From Mikania micrantha (taxonomy: Eukaryota > Streptophyta > Magnoliopsida > Asterales > Asteraceae), in contig CM018688.1 in the NCBI GenBank assembly GCA_009363875.1, forward strand, positions 59,497,001 to 59,561,000: 64,000 nucleotides of DNA. The letters run 5' to 3'. Below, piece after piece: positions 35,701 through 46,627 of this stretch. Position numbers and translations under genes: made by a program. How positions within the stretch are numbered: position 1 is the stretch's first letter; each line of letters opens with the position of its first letter. The notes beneath the pieces were generated by a model. It saw only the letters and a program-made list of their open reading frames with translations. It was not told where the DNA came from and searched no databases.

Positions 35701-36476
35701 CAATCATTAGGACTTAGATTTTATTAAATGTTTATTTATTTATGTACTTAAGCATTTATATCTGTTTATACAATCACTATGGTTGATCATATCGCGTGAT
35801 GAACTTATGAAATCAACATGGATTTCAAATGGTTGTAATTACAGGGACAACAAACAGAAGAACTTATGGGATTGTGTTAAGGGTAAAAATGCTTAATTAT
35901 CATTAACAGCAGTGTCATATGCATATTAGTATGTGGTGGGATGTTGGCTAGGGCTTGTCCCTTACATATGCCCTATATATAAGCATACCGATGTGGATAT
36001 TACATGTGGTGTTAATGAGGTCAGGGTCTTTACCAAAGGAGGTTTTCAAATCATTTTCAATTACTAAAACTATATGAACTCACCAACCATGTGTTGATTT
36101 TGTTTTTGCATGACTTCTCAGGTGACGAACAGGTCAACTAGGAAGCTTATGCTTTTGGACTAGGACTTCAGATAGAAGGCTTAGTATTTTTGGACCTGCA
36201 TATTTTTGGGGAAACATCATTACGCAGTTATTTGTACATCTTGTGTAGTTACAAGATAGTTAATTTATGATGTTTATGATCGATTTACATTGTTAAATTA
36301 TGAACGATTCGGATGTAATTTAACTTTGTAATTCTATTCCATTAGCATTTCTCGGTTATATCATGTGCAATGTAAACAATCTGATCACTTTCGATTATCA
36401 CTCACGATATCGCGCCCCGGCAACCTTCCGCCCGTCGGGGAAACCCGATCCTACCCCACCGGCTCGGGGTGTGACA
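32761..36476 (+). mobile_element. 3.7-kb solo LTR (L1 family) in Gypsy-2 pol
   Basis: 3716 bp, TGTAACATC...GGTGTGACA, with no PBS, gag or pol. The first 500 bases match the L1 start (44845 or 55751 read on minus), and the end matches L1 at 22666 and the LTR ending 17691. Internal features in order: a CT microsatellite (33447-33483), AACTTAG|GTAAAC at 33630/33631, a cluster of about 19 CGAACC motifs (33830-34220), repeated AACGAATCAA phrases (35250-35510), ACTCACCAACCATGTGTTGAT (36079-36099) and TTCTCAG|GTGACG (36121). A TATA-like element is not obvious. Confidence 0.92.
33830..34220 (+). repeat. Irregular cluster of CGAACC motifs
   Basis: About 19 copies of (GC)CGAACC(TT/AT/CT) spaced 12-35 bases apart with unrelated sequence between. 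It is not a tandem repeat in the usual sense. The equivalent position of L1 carries a different cluster (see 43450-43800). Confidence 0.85.
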
Positions 36477-37921
36477 ATGACTATTCAAACCAGTCTGATT
36501 CCTCAAATTAAAGAAGCTCAGCAACAAGCTTTACAAGCAACGAACTATTCTGCTGAGGGACTAAGGGGATTAGACAAGAAACTCGAAACGAAAGCTGATG
36601 GAGTTTAGTATTTCAAAAACCGAATGTGGATTCCTTGTTTCGGTAATTCTAAAACAATTATCTTGGATGAGGCGCACAAATCCAGATATTCTATTCATCC
36701 AGGTGCTGATAAAATGTATAAAGACCTCAAAGACTTTTACTGGTGGCCTGGAATGAAGAAACAAATAGCTGAATATGTGGATCGATGTTTAACATGTCTC
36801 AAAGTTAAGACTGAACATCAACGACCTTCTGGGTTATTACAACAACCTGAGATTCCCATGTGGAAATGGGATCAGATCTCTATGGATTTCATCACTAAAT
36901 TACCCAGAACCTCACGTAATCATGACTCTATATGGGTTATCGTTGATCGCCTTACGAAATCTGCGCATTTCTTACCTATCCGAGAAGATTATTCTATGGA
37001 TCGACTCGCTAAAATCTATGTTAATGAGATTATATCTCGACATGGAGTATCCATCTCTATCATTTCTGACAGAGATAGTCGATTTATGTCACGATTTTGG
37101 CAAACTCTTCAGAAATCTCTGGGCACACAAATCAATATGAGCACAGCTTATCATTCACAAACCGACGGGCAGACTGAACGAATGAATCAAACTCTTGAAG
37201 ACATGCTCAGAAGCTGTGTAATTGATTTTGGAGGTAGCTGGGATATTCATCTTCCACTTGTTGAATTTTCATACAATAACAATTACCATACCAGTATTCA
37301 ATGCGCTCCATTTGAAGCACTTTATGGACGCAAGTGCAGATCACCTATCTGTTGGTCAGAGGTAGGTGAGAATCAAATCATAGGCCCAGAATTCATTCAG
37401 GAAACGACTGATAAGATCGCACTCATTCAAGAACGAATTAAAGCTGCTCGCGATCGTCAAAAGAGTTATGCTGATAATCGTCGTAGACCGTTAAAATTCC
37501 AAATAGGTGATCGAGTAATGTTGAAAGTATCACCTTGGAAAGGCATTTTCAGATTCGGAAAGAGAGGTAAACTTTCACCAAGATTTGTAGGGCCATTCAA
37601 AATTCTTGAGCGAATTGGATCTGTGGCCTACAGACTTGAGTTACCTCCTGAACTTAGTAACATCCATGATGTTTTTCACGTATCCAATCTGAAGAAGTGT
37701 CTAACTGATGAATCATTGATCGTACCTCTAGAAGAGATTCATATCGATGAAAAACTTCAGTTCAGTGAAGAACCAGTAAAGGTAATGGATCGAGAAATGA
37801 AAATGCTGAAACGTAGCCGCATACCAATCGTTAAAGTGTGATGGAACTCACAACGTGGGCCCGAATATACTTGGGAACGTGAAGATCAAATGAAATCAAA
37901 GTACCCACATCTATTCTCATA
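36477..37921 (+). pseudogene. Gypsy-2 integrase with chromodomain-like tail
   Basis: It resumes after the solo LTR (MTIQTSLIPQIKEA). A TAG at about 36606 precedes YFKNRMWIPCF. Zinc-binding HKSRYSIHPGADK and CLTCLKVK (about 36680-36810) are followed by the catalytic core with MDFITKLPRT (about 36880), ISDRDSRF (about 37060) and YHSQTDGQTERMNQTLEDM (about 37150). These supply the D, D and E residues. The C-terminal part has KVSPWKGIFRFGKRGKLSPR, then HVSNLKKCL. A short tail EPVKVMDREMK...IPIVKV, stop at 37839, then WNSQRGPEYTWEREDQMK resembles the Tekay chromodomain, which directs integration to heterochromatin. The stop removes the last third of that tail. Confidence 0.92.
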
Positions 37922-37969
37922 ATGATTGTCATAATGTAAGTTTTCACTAAATTTCGGGACGAAATTTCT

Positions 37970-37984
37970 CTAACAGGAGGAGAC
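37970..37984 (+). other. Gypsy-2 polypurine tract
   Basis: AACAGGAGGAGAC abuts the 3' LTR. The upstream TTTCGGGACGAAATT is shared with Gypsy-3 at about 51255. Confidence 0.85.
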
Positions 37985-39886
37985 TGTGACATTTGTATAC
38001 GAGAATTACGTCATCAATGATGTAAGCACATTTGATCGTTCTAGAAATCCGTGCTAAATTGGTAAGTGAAATTACTACAGGTTGATAGTACACGAAAAAT
38101 GATGAACGTGGGCGAAAACCGTGCACAAAACAGAGTCCTGGATTGCCCGAAATCGAAAAATGAAGAAAATATTCTAGGTGTTGATCGAATGGGCTCATCG
38201 CGGTACGCGATGGAGGGGTTGAGCTTCCTTCGCGGTACCCGATGCTTGGAAATTATCTAAAATTCCCGAAAATCTTCGCGGTACGCGAAGCCTTCTTTGG
38301 CCTCCCGCCGCGGTTCGCGACGGGTGTGGCGGTGCAACAATCTGATCTACTTCATCAGATTTCATGCAAGATGAAATTTTATTCTTCTTCTCGCTTCTGC
38401 TTCATTTCCAGGCGAAGAACCAGCTGCTTCCACCACCAAAACACAATTTCCAAGCCTTCTGAATGCAAGGATCGCACCAGGAATCATTTCTACAAGTTCT
38501 GATCGTCGTTTTAACCGCAGATATCCGTCAGATTAGGTAATGATCCGTTTAAACCTTCTAGTTTGATTTTGATTGATTAGATCTTGATTTTGAGCGTAAT
38601 GACATAGTTAGGATTGTTGATTATTGCCTAGATGATGGCTAGGGTTGATTATAAACAAAAAACACGATGTTTTAACGGATAAATCCTTGTTTTGATCCGT
38701 TGTAATGCCCGGTTTGCATGAAACCATATCTATGATTATAATGGTTTAATCCATTTGATTATAACAATGTAGGTGATTAGTTGGATTAATCCTTGAAATG
38801 CAAGGTTAAACCCAAGTGTTTCAAACTAATCACAATCATTAACATACTCATTGGAACGATTATCTGATGTTTATGATAACAGTCAGATTAGTATGTTAAA
38901 TCTGGTTATTACACCTATTCTGATGCTACATTGTGATATTTCATGATATTTGGGTAATCAATAACAAGGATTGATCATTCCTAAGCCATTAAGACATCCA
39001 GAAACTGTTTTAGCATTATAATCAACAACCTTAACTATTTGGTTAATCCAAGACTATTCTGATTAATCAAGAATGTCATCAAGCTTGTATTAGGATTCTA
39101 ATGCAATGTAGGTTCCTACATTATCATACATTGTATGATATGATAACAAATTAATCAATTAAACATTTAATATCGGTTTGATGACTTTCAAGACAATGTC
39201 TTTGACATTGGACGTTCAGAAAGATCTAATCAGTAAACTAGAACATAAATAACTCATTAAATACAACTAAATGCAGAATCATCTCTTTGTTATCAGCTTC
39301 GAGATATTTTGCTACCTTTATATCATCAGGTGAGCTTCGTACAACCCCCTTTTCTCTTTAATGTTTTATAAACATCGGGGTAACTCTGCAAACTGTTTTC
39401 TGAACTTATGATATGCATCACTGATATCTGTGTTATTTCATGTGACTTTTGTGGGATTTCATAGGATTTTGAGAACAGAACATATCGTCCGAAAGGAACT
39501 AGATACGGGTCCCATGGTTGTCCGGAACTGAACTTTTGAGAACATGCTTATCATATCATATTGTTTTAAATTGAACTGTCGAACTCACCAGCTTTGTGCT
39601 GACGTTTCAAACTCAAACATTTTTGCAGGTAAACAGTAATAGCCGGTGAGGATGCACTTTTGGGATACTTGCACTTGAATAAATTAGTTTGTAATTAAAT
39701 AGACTTAGTTGTAAACTGTAATGTGAATTTTAATGACGAACCTTCTAATATATTTACTTTAAGTTAATCTGTGCTTGTGATATCGGATCAAGTAAGTCAC
39801 CTCTCATCTCTGAGACATCACCACTATGCTTCCGCAAACAGTTCAGTGACATTATGCACGAGGTGACGAGAGGTGGGGGTGTGACA
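37985..39886 (+). repeat. Gypsy-2 3' LTR
   Basis: 1902 bp. It keeps the 151-bp piece (38481-38631) missing from the 5' LTR, including ATTAG|GTAATG at 38536/38537. It lacks 237 bp near 39470. It ends with the ACTCACCAGC...GTGCTGAC block (39586-39603) and TTTTTGCAG|GTAA (39628). Apart from the two indels it is very similar to the 5' LTR. Confidence 0.93.
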
Positions 39887-39891
39887 ATTAC

Positions 39892-40389
39892 CCATTGTTA
39901 AGAACCCTTGATTCCATAAGACTTGATTAAATAGTTGCAAAGTAATTTATTTTAAGTAATATTAAGTTATAAATCATTTAATTAATTAAAGAAGTTTATT
40001 ATTGATTTCATTTAATAAAACTATAAAGTATTTTAAGAGATTCATAGATTTATTTATTAGACTTAGGTTAATCCACTTTGATTAACTCTAAACCTAATAT
40101 TTAGTTTTAGCTTCCTTTGTTTCTTGACTCCTTTGTAAGTACAACTTAGATTAGAAAACTCTAAGGAATTCTCTAATTTAGTTATGTTGTTGCATATCAT
40201 CACTAAGTGTTGGATGTTGGAACCTAATCTATACCCACAATTATCTTATTTTCCTTAGTTCTTTGCCTCAAAGTGAAAGCCATCTTATCACTTATGAATA
40301 TTGTGAATTTAACGAATCAGTTGCAATTGACCTTACCCTCTTTCATTGTTAACATCTATGTTTAACCCTTGAATAGTGTAAGTGATTTT
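39892..40389 (-). repeat. Solo LTR L1, middle segment
   Basis: AT-rich 498 bp between Gypsy-2 and Gypsy-3 and flanked by their target duplications. By geometry it belongs to L1, linking 24752 to 54284 (and to 43377). No coding capacity. Confidence 0.8.
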
Positions 40390-43371
40390 TGTAACATTTG
40401 GATTTTTCAATAAATGTAATTGTGTCGAAATTCTAATAAATAAAAGTTCGATGAGTATTGTTTAATAAAACTATACTTAAACGTTGTATAAACCATATAT
40501 ACTAGATAGCATTCAAAAACGAGTTTTTAATTTTAAATTAGTTCATATATATATATAACTTTACAAATAAAAATATATCTTTTATAAATAAATTGATTTT
40601 ATAAATATTAGGAATTAATTAAAGTTATTTATTTACTTATTTATTAGTATTATTATTATTTTTAGTTTGGAAAAAAAAAAAAGAAATAATGATAGAATGG
40701 CAAAATTGTAAATTTTAAAAAGTTGAAATCAACTAACCAGCCCAACCCACGTTCCCGTCCCGTGTTTCCGGCCACAGTTCCGGCAATGCTCCGGCAACTC
40801 CATCCCACACGCGAACCGTCCCATTTCGGACCCCAAACGACCGGGTTTTTGATGCTTCATGACTCAAACGTGATTTCAAACGTCTCTGGACCATTAATTC
40901 GTGATAATAACACCATTAAATGCGTCGTTTGATGATCTCAAACGTATTCCTTAACTCAACAACTAAAATCAATTAATTCGAATGTAATGTCTATCAAAAC
41001 CATCGGGCTTTTACTCACTTTTTCATTCCGAACAAAACCCCACTCGAGATTCACTCTCTAGTTCATCCAAGCTCTCGGATTTTGCTCGTGATCGACCGCG
41101 ACTGAGATTATCAAGAACACGATCGATACACAACCATTCCAGGTAATCTTAGTGTCATTGGATTCGTTTTAGGTTATAGAACAAAAGCCCTAACCTTTTA
41201 GACGCTCACAATTCGTGTATTAATCGAATTTGACCCATTTGATTTTAGGGTTCATAAGAGATTTTGGGTTTAGTTCAGAAAGTGTTTAACATTAAACGAA
41301 ATGGCTTCTAACCAAGAAACACCCACTGGATCAGTGGTAGGAATGTTCGGGTTTGAAGGAAAGGTCTCGGGTTCGAATCCGGGTTAAACCGGTTTAAGCC
41401 TAAACCCCATATTTTTTTCAATTTCTTTTATTTTACGATCCAAAGCAACTCCAAAAATTCTAAAAAAATTCACAAAAATTCAAAAATGATGTTTTGAACA
41501 TTCTGTAAAAAAAATCAGAATTTTTCAGATTTTATTTCTATTATTTAACTATTTAAATTGTATTTAAATGGTTTAAAATATACAAAAAATATCAAATCAA
41601 TTTTAAAAATTCTGAAAAATTTATAGAAATTATAAATTAACATTTTAAACATATGGTACCAATATTAGAAGTTTTCAGAATTTCTTTTTATTATTTTACT
41701 ATTTAAATTGTATTTAAATAGTTCAAAATATAAAAAGTATATCAAAGCATTTTTAAAAAATATAAAAAAATTACAGAAATTATAAAACATGTTTATAAAC
41801 ATTCTGGAAAAATTTGAAGAATTTTTGGATTTTATTTTTTTAAATTTATATTTTAGATGTTTAATTAAATATTAAAAAGTAAAGTTTTAGTATACAAATA
41901 TTCTAAAAAATCCAGAATATTATTTTAAGTTTTCTGAAATTATTTTGATGATGTAATAATCAGTTTTATTAAATAACTATTTATTTTAATAATAAAACTT
42001 TGTTTGAGTTTAGTTTTAAATTTAACTTTTAAACATATAAAGGTTTTAAGAAAATACATATACATATATTTTTGGAATATTTTTAATTTAATATTCTGAA
42101 ATATATTATAATAATATAGAATAATATTTATTGATTATTTTTAATAAAATATTATCTAGATTATTATCAAGTTGCTAAAAACAATATATGATTCAAGGAT
42201 TTGAATTACTAAAACTTATAGAAATATTTTGTTTGTTATATACAAATCAAATATATTTATACAAAACATTTGGATACTCAAAACATATCAATAAAGTCTT
42301 TCTTTCATAATTATATAAAAATTATAAAAGAGGGGTTTATAAAATCCAATTTAGGGTTTTGTCTTTTAGGAAGATCCATTATAAATGACATAGACTTTAT
42401 AGGTTCATATGAACTCTAGAACTTATACAAAAATCATATCACATTATAGGGTGAATTGTGACTTCACAAGTTTTCATCCTACTCAATAACTTCTTGGGAT
42501 CAAAGCTAGACATGTGAGTTATTCTCATACTTTCCTTTTTACTTTTGTATGTTTTGGGAATGTCACATATGTCTTTATCAACTCAATGTATTCTTAGAGT
42601 CAAAACATGATGCAAATTACTTAGTTTGGTATAAAGGCCTTAAGTGTTGTGTGATTACTTGAATGATAGAACATGTGATGACTTGGAAATTCTTGTATGC
42701 ATATTCATTATACACAAAGTAGCCTAAGAATGGTTAGATACCTTCTTCGCTTAGACTTTGGTCTTAGTGTTAAAAAGGTGAAAAGTGTACATTTGCAAAC
42801 TTGTAGACTAACTAATTTTGATTAAGGTCTTGCTAACCTTGATTTATAAGTTATGTTATGTCTCATGTTTGAGGACAATTGTAAAGGACAAATGACATTG
42901 GGAAGAACTTGATTACTTATACATGATTGAATGACAAATACTTGTGATGACTTGTTATGAATTCTTACGTTTAGCATGCTTCTAGAACACTTGTAAGAAC
43001 ATAGACTTAGGTTTATTACCACTTGAACTTCGTATTGCATCTCTTTATATATATACATATTATAACTTGTATGAGTACTCACCAACTATGCAAATAGTTG
43101 ACAAATTGTATTTTACATATGTGACAGGTAATTGAAGATGGGAAGACATAAGCTAGGCTTAGAGGACCTAGATTAATAATATAAAACAATTTATGTTATG
43201 TTGAACTTTGATTATGTAATGTTGGATTTGATTTCTATGTTTGAATGTTGAATGGTTGATTGGATATTTTAATATGGATGTTTAAATATTTAAACTTTAA
43301 TAGTAGCCCATGAGCTTTTGAACAACTAAACTCGTGCCCCAATGTATTCCGCCATTGTTTGGGGTGTGACA
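40390..43371 (+). repeat. Gypsy-3 LTR, first complete copy (solo)
   Basis: 2982 bp, TGTAACATTTGG...GGGGTGTGACA, bounded by atttt on both sides. It contains TTCCAG|GTAATC at 41142/41143, a tRNA-like segment (41327-41380), a long AT-rich body (41400-42350), TACTCACCAACTATG...GTTGAC and ATGTGACAG|GTAATT at 43127. Confidence 0.92.
41327..41380 (+). repeat. tRNA-like (Pol III box A/box B) segment in the Gypsy-3 LTR
   Basis: TGGATCAGTGG (41327-41337) fits box A with one deviation. GGTTCGAATCC (41370-41380) is a perfect box B, with a T-arm-like CTCGGGTTCGAATCCGGG around it. There is no acceptor stem or intact cloverleaf, so it is a tRNA-derived piece, not a tRNA gene. The same segment is at 52245-52298. 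Confidence 0.65.
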
Positions 43372-43449
43372 ATTTTCATATTATAAAAACTCTAGTATGT
43401 ATCCCATGCACACACACTATACATGCATGCAAAGGTGGCAACCGATTGT

Positions 43450-43800
43450 GCATGGCCGGTTGATGTGTGGTTCAGCCCCAGGTGTGTAGTACCCCCACCA
43501 TGTCCCGGCCGAATGGGTTGAGTCGAATGACTCTGGCCGATCGAATGGGGTATGATGGGTCGAATGATTATAAGCGAATGAGCAGGTGCCGAGTGAAACA
43601 ATACCATTGCCGATCGAATGAAGCTAGTGGCGACTAAGATCAGGTCGATCGAATGGCTTAGGCCGAAAGAGCATGTGGCGAAGAAGATCATGCCGAGCGA
43701 ATGTGACCCAAGGCCATTCGCCGAATGAGGTCGATGGCCTTTCGCCGAATGAAGTTCAAACTCATTCGAAGAGCTGTATTCTGGAGCCATTCGGCCGATC
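43450..43800 (-). repeat. Irregular cluster of CGAATG/CATTCGG motifs in L1
   Basis: At least 15 copies of CGAATG or (in two or three cases) its inverse within 350 bp, often as GATCGAATG or GCCGAATG. The position in the LTR (about 1.05-1.4 kb from the LTR start) is the same as the CGAACC cluster of the 32761-36476 LTR. It is also present at 54357-54707. Confidence 0.85.
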
Positions 43801-44850
43801 GATAGCCACCACACGCAGCCATGGTTTTCAAGGAAATCGACTAGGGTTTAACCACAACTTGTTCCTAACACTTTCTAAAGGTGTAGTGAGTGATTTCCCT
43901 AAGCTGTTTGAAACCGGGTTTTTGGTGGGGTTCGAACTAGGGTTAGGAAACCCTAAAACCGTAACTATGATCTCGATTTTACCTCAAAATGAACGGTTTA
44001 AAGCTTCAGATCCTTGTACTTTCGTGTAGGGGATGATGAGAGCTTCGATTTGGCACAAGAATGAGGTGATTTGGTTGAGTTTTGAGTGAGTTATGGTAGA
44101 GAGAAGGTAGAGAGAGTGGGAATCCGGAAATTAGGTTTTAGTGAGAGAGAGTGAGAAGAAGTTAAGAAGAAGATGGGTCATTTGATCTTTTTATACCCCG
44201 AGGATGTTCGGGTTCGTTTTCGTTGCTCGGTTCGTGTTTACGTTGCGTTTTCGAAACTTTACGCGAGTGTTTTACGAATTTAAATAAACATAGTTTCTTT
44301 ATTTATGTTTGATGAGTTTCAAAATTGTAAAACATTGAAATATTTTATTTTTCTTAAATTATTGTCGTTCGTGACGTTTTCGTTTCGTCAGAACGCGTCA
44401 CCATCGCGCGTATTCGTTCGAATCGTCATTCGAACGATCACGACGATGGTTTGGCTTTCTGATTCTTGTTTTCTACTTTCCAGCCATTATTTCAGAACTT
44501 TAAACTTTCAGATTTATTCATACAGATCGTCACCTATACGTATAATTCGTCGGTTTAGCATTCTGTAAAAATAACCATTATGGTTTCGTTCTGGTTAACC
44601 TCACATACGCTTATACATAATAGCATCAAATCAAGCATCTGGGTGTCAGTTCTGTGTTGTCTGATGTGTTTCTGATTGTTAAACCATAAGGTTTAAGTCA
44701 GATTTCAGGCCGTTAGCATAATAGTTTAGTGTCAAGCATCATGTAGTTAATAGCATATAAATAATTTGCATAGTTTGTACCTGAGTTACTGTGCATTTAC
44801 TGTTCAGATCACTGTTCCGGTGACGTTTTCGGCACAGATGTTACACTTTT

Positions 44851-45178
44851 GTACTTGATCAGCTCTAAGAAATCTCACCCTAATCGCCTCCCATACATCC
44901 TTTGCAAATTCATATCTTGCCACTTGAAGCAAGATATCTTCATGTAGTGATTGGTATATGATTGCCTTCGTGGTGTAGTTCTTTCGGGCATCTACTGTAG
45001 CTCTAGTCACCGGGTCTATCGCATCCCATATGCCTTGTGCCTTCAAAATCGTTTCCAACATGATAGCCCATGGTGTGTAATTGGTGGTTGTCAGCTTAGG
45101 GCACTGCAAAGAAACATGATTTTGTTCTCTAGCAGGCACCAAAACACCATCTCCTCCTCCCTGGTTTGCTCCTGTCAT
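44851..45178 (-). pseudogene. Duplicate N-terminus of TR-GAG gag
   Basis: The ATG at 45178 opens MTGANQGGGDGVLVPAREQN, then LTTTNYTPWAIMLETILKAQ and EDILLQVARYEFAKDVWEAI. It is the same as 55757-56084 apart from three or four residues. The ORF runs on into LTR sequence down to 44804, which is not gag. It is separated from its C-terminus by more than 22 kb of insertions and has lost its own leader and LTR. Confidence 0.88.
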
Positions 45179-45360
45179 ACTCCTTCCTCGGTTGGATTCA
45201 CTCAGAACCTTCCCTCTCGATCACACTGATTCACCTAGAACCTTTGTTGGTTCTAGTTCACCCAGAACCCAAATTTGATTCACGCAGAATCTATTCACCA
45301 AAAAAAACAAATTACAACTCACCCAGAGTCGTCTTTGATCACACAGATCACTTCTTCCTT

Positions 45361-45723
45361 AGGTTTATTACCACTTGAACTTCGTATTGCATCTCTTTAT
45401 ATATATACATATTATAACTTGTATGAGTACTCACCAACTATGCAAATAGTTGACAAATTGTATTTTACATATGTGACAGGTAATTGAAGATGGGAAGACA
45501 TAAGCTAGGCTTAGAGGACCTAGATTAATAATATAAAACAATTTATGTTATGTTGAACTTTGATTATGTAATGTTGGATTTGATTTCTATGTTTGAATGT
45601 TGAATGGTTGATTGGATATTTTAATATGGATGTTTAAATATTTAAACTTTAATAGTAGCCCATGAGCTTTTGAACAACTAAACTCGTGCCCCAATGTATT
45701 CCGCCATTGTTTGGGGTGTGACA
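45361..45723 (+). repeat. Gypsy-3 5' LTR, 3' fragment
   Basis: The last 363 bp of the LTR, beginning at the point equivalent to about 43009, and ending GGGGTGTGACA. It includes the TACTCACCAAC...GTTGAC block and GTGACAG|GTAATT. The rest of this LTR is missing; the junction with the duplicated flank is abrupt. Confidence 0.93.
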
Positions 45724-45726
45724 GAT

Positions 45727-45740
45727 TGGTATCAGAGCCA
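45727..45740 (+). other. Gypsy-3 primer-binding site
   Basis: TGGTATCAGAGCCA, exact initiator Met-tRNA complement, three bases after the LTR end. Confidence 0.95.
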
Positions 45741-46627
45741 TGGTTATAGGGATTTAGGTTATTAGAAATGGTGACCTAGACTATAACTAAGTTAACCCCA
45801 TATATGGGAATTTCTCATATTTCATACCTATTACTTATGTGCTTATGTGCTACTTGTTTATTAAATGTTTTTATATCATGTGATATACTATGTGTTATGT
45901 GTTATATTGTTACCATAGAGGAAAAAAAAACTTAGTTTATAATATACCTTACACTTGAACTTAGATTAAGCATGCCTTAGCATAAGTTAACTTTGTACCA
46001 AGGGATGCCTTAGTTTAAGTTTATTCTAGACTTTAAATAAGGAATTTCTCATCTTATTCTCACGAGCGCGCGACGACTCGTTAGATGTTAGGAATTCAAC
46101 TCATTAGGCTAGAATGCCTAATTATATTCTATAAGTTTGATCAATACATATAAGTTATATATATTATAAAAATTGATTTTTTTAATCTCGTTAGAATTTA
46201 GTTTGTAAGTGGACATGTACTAACTGGAAGGGTGTAATGCCGGTAGTTGGGATTCCTGTCTAGGAAAGCTATTCGTATAAATCCCCGATGTACTGTGGGA
46301 CCAGTCTAGCTTTCCTGGGGACTTCTAATGAGAGTGTTATCACTTATAGGCCAAAGCATGTCATACCAAACACATTACAAACTATATATTCTAATATGTC
46401 AAAGGTGTTCAATTTTTGAATACCATTCCTTATATTTAAACAAATCAAAAGGATTTACAACGTGTGTTATCATATTTCAATAAAATCATGACATACTACC
46501 TATGGTTAGTAATAATAGTTTATTACTATACATAAGGTATTAATATGTCACATATTCAAAATGCACTCTATGATTTCCAATTCAATTATTATTCAAATTT
46601 TAATTCAAAATTTCTATCTCTTTTAGA
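45741..46627 (+). other. Gypsy-3 leader
   Basis: About 890 bp, AT-rich. Unlike Gypsy-1 and Gypsy-2, no pre-gag ORF is visible here. It ends with TTTCTATCTCTTTTAG directly before the gag ATG, a strong match to a 3' splice site. Confidence 0.7.

Larger units (their letters stand above)
32756..36481. repeat. Target-site duplication of the nested solo LTR (atgac)
   Basis: atgac at 32756-32760 and 36477-36481. The pol frame continues correctly once the LTR and one copy are discounted. Confidence 0.95.
24753..39886 (+). mobile_element. Gypsy-2: complete Ty3/Gypsy (Tekay-like) retrotransposon with two nested insertions
   Basis: 15.1 kb on the plus strand: 5' LTR 24753-26744, PBS 26748-26761, pre-gag ORF, gag, protease, RT, RNase H, integrase with chromodomain-like tail, polypurine tract, 3' LTR 37985-39886. 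RT before integrase defines Ty3/Gypsy. Without the hAT MITE in gag (29040-29590) and the solo LTR in pol (32761-36476) the element would be about 10.9 kb. Four stop codons in pol (about 31757, 32621, 36606 and 37839) make it inactive. Confidence 0.95.
24748..39891. repeat. Target-site duplication of Gypsy-2 (attac)
   Basis: attac at 24748-24752 precedes TGTGACATTTG. attac at 39887-39891 follows GGGTGTGACA. This gives exact element limits. Confidence 0.95.
43372..45360. repeat. Duplicated flank of Gypsy-3 (truncated copy)
   Basis: Nearly identical to 54279-56266 (offset 10906-10907, a 1-bp indel and a few substitutions). It contains the L1 5' segment on the minus strand (43377-44845), the ctttt duplication (44846-44850) and the N-terminus of TR-GAG gag (45178-44851, MTGANQGGGDGVLVPAREQ). 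It breaks at 45360, where CACTTCTTCCTT is joined to LTR sequence AGGTTTATTACC with about 3 bases (CTT) shared. Confidence 0.93.

Noticed and set aside
41327..41380. Possible functional tRNA gene
   Set aside because: Box A and box B are present but there is no acceptor stem, anticodon arm or 72-bp length.
43673..44029. 118-codon and 140-codon ORFs in the duplicated flank (also 54580-54936 and on the minus strand)
   Set aside because: They lie in the L1 LTR over the CGAATG cluster; identity between copies reflects DNA duplication, not selection.
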